A DNA stretch of 48,409 nucleotides from assembly GCA_905250885.1 (NCBI GenBank), contig CAJNOQ010000516.1, forward strand, positions 1 through 48,409. The letters run 5' to 3'. This DNA is from Didymodactylos carnosus. Taxonomy: Eukaryota; Rotifera; Eurotatoria; Philodinida; Philodinidae. Numbering within the stretch: the first letter of the stretch is position 1; every line of letters begins with the position of its first letter. A program made the translations under genes and the position numbers. This document shows positions 42,101-48,409 of the stretch, piece after piece. Under the pieces are notes generated by a model. That model did no database searches. It saw only the letters and a list, made by a program, of their open reading frames with translations, and had not been told where the DNA came from.

Positions 42101-42863
42101 TATGAATGTGAAAGATGCATGGAAATTCATCATTTACCCTGTTTCCATGTATGTTACTATTGACATGTTTCAATTTCTGATAGCATCATAATTCATTTTG
42201 TTTTGTTTCTTTACTAGAACACCCATTGTGATGTACCGAATGAGGGTGTGTTTAGTGATGATATACCAGAAACATGGCTATGTCCAAAATGTATCACAGC
42301 TGGTGCACCGGAAGTATGTTGAGTTATTTTTTTCCTTGTAGAAAGAAGATAGATTTACTCTCTCATTTTTGTTTTAGCCTCCATTGTATAAATTGCGTCC
42401 AATTGTTCGGCGTACCCTGGTAACAACAAATAAAGGCAAAAATGGTTTAATTGAATTGCCCTATATAATACGTTCAGCCAATGATGTATTGCCAGCCAGC
42501 ATGCAACAACAACAACAACAACAACAACAGCAGCAGCAACAGCAACCAACAACGAATGAACATTGTTCAGCATTAGATTTATACAGTACTGACGATATAA
42601 ATCAATTAACATCAGATATTTATGATTACGACACAATAGAAAATGATGCTAAAAAGGTAACGGAGAGTAATTGACGCTTTATACAACGTCACAAGCTGTT
42701 AACTGAGAACACTGAATAACTATTTTTCTTTATTTTTTAGCGTCGTTTATTTGCCGTCTCCTATAGTGATAATGATAATCCAATGTCCGAACAATTAACA
42801 TTAAATACAAATATGGATGATGTCGATAATGACTTATATGTACCGCAAATGTTTGTTGTATAA
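21180..42863 (+). CDS. KDM2: KDM2-type H3K36 demethylase (JmjC-CXXC-PHD, no F-box/LRR)
   Basis: Nineteen coding exons: 21180-21203, 22476-22617, 22684-22988, 23050-23153, 23214-23266, 23405-23445, 23501-23660, 23725-23840, 23899-24002, 24063-24121, 38685-38854, 39183-39266, 41057-41267, 41330-41741, 41820-41943, 42011-42148, 42218-42313, 42378-42656, 42741-42863. They total 914 residues and all phases close. JmjC occupies about 60-330: Fe(II) ligands H206 and D208 (TDFHID) with H280 (GWIHGVYTP), and 2-oxoglutarate-type T203 and K223. Poly-Q/His sequence follows. The CXXC finger is 663-701 (CKMCEPC, KFGGVG), and the PHD finger has C712, C715, C736, C739, H744, C747, C771 and C774. Family knowledge: KDM2 binds unmethylated CpG and demethylates H3K36me1/2. 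The F-box and LRRs of animal KDM2A/B are absent; the protein ends LYVPQMFVV. Start exon MTSEGRKL is inferred from its donor and fit. The 14.6 kb intron is the weakest join. Confidence 0.88.
25948..27348 (+). pseudogene. Decayed protein gene inside KDM2 intron 10
   Basis: From the ATG at 25948 a single reading frame can be followed to a TGA at 27346, interrupted by stops at 26044, 26122, 26365, 26638, 26767, 26800, 26809, 26827, 26947, 27064 and 27163. Three of these fall in a likely 75 bp intron (26752-26826, GTGAGC to CACAG). That is far fewer stops than random sequence of this base composition would give. The middle is coiled-coil-like and rich in Glu, Lys and Gln ([18 protein letters not shown]). 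The C-terminal part (GW, then [13 protein letters not shown], then [11 protein letters not shown]) resembles, from memory, the GWALK...RF...EEVA..MR ending of a family of invertebrate zinc-finger-like proteins. That assignment is tentative. Retention of an intron argues against a processed retrocopy. Confidence 0.5.
27860..28105 (+). other. Weak open reading frame, unrecognised
   Basis: 81 sense codons between stops, with a protein-like reading ([38 protein letters not shown]). No splice sites or homologue are recognised. It may belong to the same decayed gene or element as the pseudogene 500 bases upstream. Confidence 0.2.
28928..28952. repeat. GA microsatellite
   Basis: GA dinucleotide run with one AA interruption, within KDM2 intron 10. 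Confidence 0.85.
29116..29400 (+). pseudogene. Rearranged second piece of the intronic pseudogene
   Basis: Bases 29116-29168 repeat 26293-26348 almost exactly, apart from a two-base deletion and differences at the left edge. Bases 29370-29391 repeat the stretch encoding HFIVDPC at about 26265-26286. Just upstream the reading [20 protein letters not shown] aligns with [20 protein letters not shown] of the first copy. The two boxes are in the opposite order to the first copy. A TTTTCTAG acceptor-like motif precedes the second box. Confidence 0.5.
33944..33962. repeat. GAA microsatellite
   Basis: Six consecutive GAA units in a purine-rich stretch of KDM2 intron 10. Confidence 0.8.
34887..34919. 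repeat. AT microsatellite
   Basis: TA dinucleotide run broken by a single G, inside KDM2 intron 10. Similar short TA runs occur at about 31490-31505, 35175-35191 and 40441-40459. Confidence 0.85.
39267..41056 (+). other. KDM2 intron 12, nothing recognised
   Basis: 1.8 kb between exons 39183-39266 and 41057-41267. No supported coding, RNA or repeat features apart from a TA run at about 40441-40459. Confidence 0.5.
41470..41491. repeat. CAA/CAG repeat encoding poly-Q in KDM2
   Basis: In-frame glutamine run in exon 41330-41741, in the disordered Gln/His/Asn-rich stretch between the JmjC and CXXC domains. Confidence 0.85.
42504..42545. repeat. CAA/CAG repeat encoding a longer poly-Q in KDM2
   Basis: Fourteen glutamine codons in the KDM2 C-terminal region, after the PHD finger (exon 42378-42656). 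Mixed CAA/CAG use reduces slippage. The tract sits where animal homologues would lead on toward the F-box. Confidence 0.85.
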
Positions 42864-42881
42864 GTTTTTACTAGAAAAAAG

Positions 42882-42887
42882 AATAAA
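42882..42887 (+). terminator. Candidate polyadenylation signal of KDM2
   Basis: AATAAA 18 bases after the stop codon. It supports the gene ending here, without an F-box or LRR exon. Confidence 0.5.
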
Positions 42888-43452
42888 CCGCAATCCATTT
42901 CTTTGTAAATGTGATATTTTCTTACTTTCTTTTTCGTTTTGCTTAGCAAATTGAAAATCATCATTTGTCTACATAGTTAACATCTGTTTATTTTTATTTT
43001 CAACATACTGTGAGAGAAGAAAACGTTTAATTCATTCTTTATCATCATAATCCTAAGGCTTCGAGCAGATACCCGGTGCCGAAAACTAATGTAAAATCAA
43101 ACAAACAAAAAGCCCTTGAAATTTTCTTTTTTTTTTAAAGCGTCCCACCTTTGCTTCCTTATAACGAAGAAATAAATAGAACGTTGTACAAAACTGTTAC
43201 TTCTCTTTTTATCAGTACCTGTTTTTTCTTTCTCTCTCTTTCTCTATATGTGTGTGTTCTTGTGTATGTATGTGAGTGTGCGGATGCTTTTCCTCTCTTT
43301 TTATTCTTGTATCTGGTTTTTTGTTTTGCATTTTCATTCCATCTTCTTTTGTTTATTTTTGTTCTGTTCATTTTGGAGAAAATTACTTTTATTGTGTACG
43401 TATGTATGAGAAAAACAAACAAAAGAATAAATTGAAATAAAGAAAATTTGGG
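42888..43452. other. Intergenic, nothing recognised
   Basis: Pyrimidine-rich and TG-rich sequence between the KDM2 3' end and the inverted-repeat unit. The open frames on both strands are compositional. Confidence 0.45.
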
Positions 43453-43801
43453 TGATGTAAACAGCACATAGACTCAAAATGCGTTGATGTAAACAAACAA
43501 AATTGATGTTAAACTGCTGATGTAAAACAAAATTTAGTGATGTAAACAGGAGGTGCGGATGCAGGGTACAAAGCATTTGATATACCTCTTTTTCAACGCA
43601 AAGGTCGTTTTTAAATCTCAAAACTTCCATTTCCTTCGAAAGTCGGATTTGTCTTTAGAAGTTTTACAAAAAAAGAAAAATTACAAGAGACCTAATATAT
43701 TTAATGAGGTTGATTCTAAAAAAGAAACAAGTTTAATAATCCTTATCTACATTCCAATGTATTGTGAAAGCTTGTTTATGAAATCAGTCTAATGCGATTT
43801 C
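43453..43801 (+). repeat. Left inverted repeat of the 43-47 kb unit
   Basis: Pairs with 46507-46840 in inverse orientation. Stretches of several tens of bases are identical, for example around 43590-43628 (CAACGCAAAGGTCG and its flanks). The left copy carries a 6-base insertion near 43629. Its outer 95 bases contain five TGATGT(T/A)AAAC-like motifs starting at 43453, 43485, 43504, 43518 and 43538. Confidence 0.85.
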
Positions 43802-44265
43802 TAACATGTATTACGAAATGATTTTGATTAGATTTACAGTAAACAACGTCCAATATACAGAAGATAGGGATTATTCTCGTATTATGTTGTGATATATATT
43901 TTCAAAATATCGATAAAATTTAATTTATGAACATCGTCCGTTTCTCTTGAACACCAGTAGAATTTGTACTAGCACAGTATCCGTTATACAAAAGTCCAAA
44001 TGGATGGGTTGTGGTGGTGAAACGGAATGATACATAGGTATTTTATGTTATGAACTACTGTAGCCTTTCATAACCTACTAACACAACAATAGTGGCGTAG
44101 TCATGGACCATTTCTTTGCAACAGATTTTTTTTAACTGAAATATAATAGTACGATACGACGCACAAGACAAAATTTCAGTTTCTTAAGGTACTATTCAAA
44201 ATTATAACGAAAAGTCGAAGAACATGATAATTTTATTGTTTTATTCCAGATAGATAAAGAAAAAA

Positions 44266-45705
44266 ATGTATCAGTTTCGTGACGGTACATCTTATAAATC
44301 AATCGATGTGCAATGTTTAATTGTTTTAACGTGTTTTCTATTAAATTGGTATATAATTTATTTAAAAACAAACAATGAACTGTGCCAATTTATATTTCTT
44401 CAAAATATTCTTATTTTATCTTTAACAATGACTCTCTTTGCTAAAAAATTTTCATTTATTTATTATTTTATCTTTGTTTTAAATTCTATCATGCTCTCTT
44501 TACTATTCTATTATGACTATTTTAGTTTATGTTTCGTGTTAATATTGTCTATTCTATTTAATCGAATCATATTCTCCAAGGGTCCATTGATATTTTTAAA
44601 GACATTTTCATTTCTCGAATGGTTATTAATATCGATGGGTTTAAATGCATTTTTTCTAACTATTGTCATCCATTGGTTATCTCATTTTGGAGTAATCAAT
44701 ATTTTAAGCTAACCAGTTGACAGTTATATTCTCATGTGTGAAAGCTTAACGGTGTTTGGCCTATTACAAATTATGCTACCTCGTTCGACCGTTCAGTTTT
44801 ACATCACTTTTCTATTATTATTTATTTTTGGATTTATTCCACTTTCATTTTCATTAGTAAATGAAAATCCATTTTTGTGGCTATTTTATTTTATTAGTGC
44901 CAAACCATGTCGAGTAAGTAAATATATAGATTTTCAAGAAGAAAAAAATCATTAAAAAGTAGCAATATAACGTCAAGTTTTAAGACAAAAAAGTCTTTTT
45001 TTTTATCGTTCGTTTTGAATGTAGATTTGGTTATTTTAGATTTATCTGCTATTATTTTTGGTTTATAATTTCGCTGCTTTCATTAGGCGTTGTTAAGATT
45101 AGTTTTATTTATCATATTTCTATCACTAATAACTATCGTTCAATTGTACGAAAATATTTTCGTTTTTATCGTGTATTGTTTATCTAACTGGAATTTTTTA
45201 TGATACAAAATTGTTAACAATCTGCGGTGTAGCGTTTATTGTATTGTTAATAATTCTCGAATGTATTAAGATTAAACAAATTTATCTTCTTGGACAATTA
45301 ATTCAATCGGCATGGTCTCTGTATGAAGATGAAAAAGATCTTTCTAGTTTATTCACGGTACCACATATATTTCTTATTATTGGTCTATCATATTCTCTAT
45401 GGTTAGCTGATGATGGTAGATATTTAGCACAATTAAGTGACATAGTAACAATAGGAATTGGGAATTCTTGTGCATCAATTTTTGGCTCCAAAATTGGAAA
45501 ACATAAATGGCCCAATACAAAACGATCATTTGAAGGTACGTTAGCCAATCTACTAAGTCAATTTTTATTTATTATTGTTTTATGGACATTTGATATTCTA
45601 CCATATACTCATTTAAATTTAGTGGTCATTTCTGCAGGAATAACACTGATATGTTTAATAGAAACTTTCTGTCGGGATATAGATAATCTTATAATAATAA
45701 AATAA
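44266..45705 (+). pseudogene. DOLK: Dolichol kinase pseudogene
   Basis: DOLK is the ER multipass enzyme that phosphorylates dolichol with CTP for N-glycosylation. Recognised blocks: NPFLWLFYF, then an intron (donor CGA|GTAAGT at 44914, acceptor CATTAG|GCG at about 45086), then LLRLVLFIIFLSLITIVQLY, RKYF, YLTGIFYD and a long C-terminal frame from 45211 with GIGNSCASIFGS, WPNTKRSFEGTL and IDNL. Lesions: an in-frame TAA at 44710-44712; two frameshifts around 45140-45185, where VQLYEN, RKYFRFY and YLTG lie in three different frames; the conserved Asp of the family's VGD(T)xASxFG CTP-site motif is Asn; and the end is shortened after IDNL. It lies between the inverted repeats. I infer that a functional copy exists elsewhere in the genome. 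Confidence 0.8.
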
Positions 45706-46292
45706 ATTACTTAATAAATTAATTATAGATAAATTTCACATCTGACTAAGAACTATGATGACTCAGAAGACGAAACAATGATTTAGAACAATAAGGTAAG
45801 GTGACTTTTCATGTCACACTTTTTTGGCGAAAACATCACATGATTGTAATCAGCATCGAATTCTAAACAAAATAGTCGATTCAGTTTTTTAAGAAAAATT
45901 TTCACCCTATCATCCTTGGAGCATCGAAATTTTTGGTATCTCAACTTTAAACTAAAGATACATCATTCGGCGTGGAATTTTGCGCTGATTACGAATACCG
46001 GCTTCATTTAATCCTGAAACCTTACTAACATTTACCAAATCACCTGTTTTTTATTTGATGGTATTTTCGACTATCGTTAGCTCTCGTTGCCAACCGACTC
46101 ACTAATATCCTTCAAAAAACTGAAATATACTCAGTCACGTTCAGAATTGATTTTCCTATCTAAAGCATGCCAAAATAAAAAATTAAAACACAGTTCTGTA
46201 ATTTGTTTAGGTCAAAAACTGAAAAAACGGCGAAAAATACCGTTTTTTGGGCACTTCGATCTAATATTACGGGAAAATAAAGTTTCGATCTC
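45706..46292. other. Internal spacer of the inverted-repeat unit
   Basis: Between the dolichol-kinase pseudogene and the LRR fragment. The open frame at 46087-46296 is not recognisable as protein. AATAAA at 45713-45718 could be the captured gene's old polyadenylation signal. Confidence 0.4.
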
Positions 46293-46520
46293 ATGAGTGA
46301 AATACGTGGCTCGACTCAGCTTTTTATACTCTTTCCGAATATGACCTCAAAATCGGAAAAAAGTTCTCTAACATGGTTAAACGGTAACCAAATATCCGAG
46401 AGAGAATGTGAAGCACTATCAGAAGCACTGAAAGTAAACAACACTCTCACTCAACTTGAACTTAGATGGAAGAACATATGTTATAGGACACGTGGTAATG
46501 TATCCCAGAAATCGCAGTAG
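46293..46520 (+). pseudogene. Ribonuclease-inhibitor-type LRR fragment
   Basis: A 75-codon open frame whose second half contains one repeat unit, WLNGNQISERECEALSEALK then VNNTLTQLELRW. This is typical of the RI/NLRC-type leucine-rich repeats (N-x-I-x-x-x-x-x-x-x-L-x-x-A-L-K) that occur in large tandem-repeat proteins. Only one unit is present and the frame ends within the right inverted repeat, so it is a captured or decayed fragment rather than a gene. Confidence 0.55.
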
Positions 46521-46840
46521 ACTGATTCCATAAACAAGCTCTCACAATACATTCTGGTATACATAAGGATTATTAACTTGTTTCTTTTTCAGAATCAACC
46601 TCGTTAGATATATTAGGTCTCTTGTAATTTTAGTTTTTTGTAAAACTTCTAAAGACAAATCCGACTTTCGAAGGAAGTTTTGAGATTTAAAAACGACCTT
46701 TGCGTTGAAAAAGGGGTATATCAAATGCTTTGTACCCTATATCTGCCCCTCTTGTTTACATCACTAAATTTTGTTTTACATCAACCGTTTAACATCAATT
46801 TTGTTTGTTTGCATCGACGCTATGTGATATTGATGTTTAC
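46507..46840 (-). repeat. Right inverted repeat of the 43-47 kb unit
   Basis: Inverse copy of 43453-43801, including the motif array (GTTTACATCA-like units at about 46754, 46773, 46788, 46808 and 46835). The copies differ by scattered substitutions and small indels, so the unit is not freshly inserted. Confidence 0.85.
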
Positions 46841-46912
46841 AATACTTAGTTGTTCTACGTATTTGCAAGATATCCTCTAATTTGATGATTTCGAGGGATA
46901 TTAGGATACGAT

Positions 46913-47500
46913 ATGTTTTATTACGAATACTTATACAGACATGTTGATGATGTCATTCTAGATCTGAAACAAAATCATGAAACTTCTGCAGAATTAATTG
47001 ATACTAAACTGGAAAACTTCGATTTATTTTTTCCTGAAAAACTAATTTCTGTCAATAAAAAATCCAAAAAGTGTCATATTAAAATAGTTTTTGATTGCGA
47101 AGTATTTGTTTTAAAGTTTTAATCGCCTTGTGAATGACAAATTACGTCGTGTTCTCCTTCGCACTACAAAGCTTTCTTGCAAAATGAACTGATTAAAATA
47201 AACGAATGATTCTTCTTGCAACAGCATAGTTTGTAGGCCCAAGAAATATCCCAAGGTCTTGCTTTATTGGCTTCAAGAACTTCCACTAGAGCATACAAAA
47301 TTGCTCATTATTCCACAGTTGTGTTGATGGCGAGCAAAGTGTTATTCAAGGTCGAGTTACTCTACATTTTAAGTCTGCACACGTTATAAGAAATAGAATT
47401 TTAACTATATTTTATATTTTATATTTTTATACATTTTATTACGCACACTGAAGAAGACCTCAATTAAAAGAGATCGAAACGTTTGTTGTTTTTGTTAAAT
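46913..47500 (+). mobile_element. Reverse-transcriptase remnant, possibly Penelope-like
   Basis: The open frame 46913-47122 includes YRHVDDVILDLKQNHE, which looks like the Y/F-x-DD catalytic motif of a reverse transcriptase and its following helix. Near 47451-47485 the sequence CACTGAAGAAGACC...GATCGAAACGTTTG resembles, from memory, a 3' segment common in Penelope-like and related elements. The stretch between is non-coding and decayed. The class is uncertain. Confidence 0.35.
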
Positions 47501-47792
47501 TTAAAATTAAAATAAAATTAAAATACGGAACTAAAGGATCTAACTTTAACTCTATTAATATGCATTAATGAAAAATTATCTGTTGTACATATCAAGAAAG
47601 TATACGATATTGAAATTACAGTAGTTTTCTTCCCTACATCCCATCCCAATCCTCTTTTTCTTTTGATCATAACTCGGTAACGAGAATAGCTTTTGACAAG
47701 CAGTTTGCACAAAAATATGGTCTGCTCTCTCTAGTATATTTGCAGATAAAAAAGTTGCTGTTGAGATGATAATAATAATCAAAACTTGAAAT
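47501..47792. other. Intergenic, nothing recognised
   Basis: AT-rich junction between two element remnants. Open frames on the minus strand here are not protein-like. Confidence 0.4.
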
Positions 47793-48409
47793 ATGAAACT
47801 AATAACGTTAAAGCGATCTCAACGGTCTTTTAGGACAGGGAGGAATGTTGTTTCTAAAGTGTTTGAACGACAAGTTTATAATTTTATTTTTTCTCATCTC
47901 TCTAAACACTCTTTTTTGAAAATAAATAGTTCGGTTTTCGCCCTAAACATTCTACTCTGGATGCTTTGTTGTTTATATCTTCAACCGTTTTTAACTTTTT
48001 GAATGCAGGTCTGAAGTGTGTTGGTGTGTCTTTTGATTTTTCTAAAGCATTTGACTCGGTTCGTCATTCTCTCTTGTTAGAAAAATTATCTCGTTGTGGT
48101 GTGCGTGATTCCTTGTTGTCTCTTCTATCTTCTTATCTTTCGAATCGTTCTCAGTGCGTGCGTGTGAATGATTCTGTCTCTTCTCCTTCTTCTATTCCTT
48201 CTGGTGTTCCTCAAGGCACTGTGCTTGGGCCACTCTTATTTCTTATTTTTATTAATGATCTACCTCTGTCACTTCCACCTATTTGTGAAATCTGTCTCTT
48301 TGCTGATGATGTTTTTTTGATTGTTCCTCTTTCCTCTACTGATTCTTCTAATTTTTCTCATGTTCAAAACTGTATAAACTGTGTTTCTCACTGGTCTTCT
48401 TCCAATCTC
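47793..48409 (+). mobile_element. Non-LTR retrotransposon reverse transcriptase, partial and damaged
   Basis: Cut by the window end. Start block VSKVFERQVYNFIFSHLS is in one frame. After a one-base shift near 47915 and a TAG at 47927-47929, a 160-codon frame from 47930 runs to the last base. Reverse-transcriptase landmarks in order: FGFRPKHSTLDAL, FDFSKAFDSVRHSLL, SYLSNRSQCVRV, IPSGVPQGTVLGPLLF, IFINDLPL, and the catalytic FADD at 48299-48310. These match the Jockey/CR1/L2 group of LINEs by general form; the clade was not tested. The coding strand is very pyrimidine-rich, with many TCT and CTT codons, unlike the A-rich host genes nearby. The copy is inactive as it stands. Confidence 0.85.

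Larger units (their letters stand above)
43453..46840. mobile_element. Inverted-repeat unit carrying host gene fragments (Pack-type-like)
   Basis: About 330-350 bp inverted repeats at 43453-43801 and 46507-46840 bound a 3.4 kb segment. The segment holds a broken dolichol-kinase gene (44266-45705) and an LRR fragment (46293-46520), and no transposase that I can see. Non-autonomous terminal-inverted-repeat transposons that capture host gene pieces (Pack-MULE or Pack-TYPE) have this layout. A chance inverted duplication flanking a pseudogene is the alternative. No target-site duplication could be fixed because the outer ends are ragged. Confidence 0.5.

Noticed and set aside
43151-43467. Overlapping 94-, 98- and 102-codon frames on both strands after KDM2
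   Set aside because: Produced by pyrimidine-rich and TG-rich low-complexity sequence; neither strand shows a domain.

Overview
Eukaryotic nuclear DNA, strongly AT-rich, with many short (about 50-90 bp) GT-AG introns, long A/T homopolymers, poly-CAA/CAG tracts inside exons and several decayed mobile-element pieces. This fits a small invertebrate genome. A bdelloid rotifer or close relative is my best guess, from intron size, base composition and gene content, but that is inference. All gene models below were assembled by hand: splice sites were picked by GT-AG, phase continuity and fit to the protein family.

Layout. 1-309: a nearly perfect 144 bp inverted repeat (snap-back element). 732-1149 (-): a two-exon, 109-residue gene I do not recognise. 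1150-9931: no gene seen. 9932-13212 (+): a four-exon, 927-residue transmembrane leucine-rich-repeat receptor with the multi-cysteine-cluster ectodomain of protostome Toll receptors but no TIR domain. 14237-17393 (-): a twelve-exon, 659-residue SUN-domain protein of the inner nuclear membrane. 17394-21179: a spacer between two divergent genes, with possible 5' UTR exons. 21180-42863 (+): a nineteen-exon KDM2-type histone demethylase (JmjC, CXXC, PHD; 914 residues) that lacks the F-box and leucine-rich repeats of animal KDM2A/B. It is interrupted by one intron of 14.6 kb when most of its others are about 60 bp. That intron holds a decayed coding pseudogene and a rearranged second piece of it.

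43453-46840: about 330-350 bp inverted repeats enclose a broken dolichol-kinase gene and a short ribonuclease-inhibitor-type LRR fragment, so this looks like a transposon-like unit that carries host gene pieces (Pack-type). 46913-47500: a short reverse-transcriptase-like remnant. 47793 to the window end (+): the reverse transcriptase of a non-LTR retrotransposon, cut by the window edge and already carrying a frameshift and a stop.

The intact genes do not form a pathway: one is a surface receptor, one a nuclear-envelope tether and one a CpG-binding chromatin enzyme. The most unusual points are the inverted-repeat unit carrying gene fragments, the TIR-less Toll-like receptor, the truncated and possibly split KDM2, and the large snap-back palindrome.
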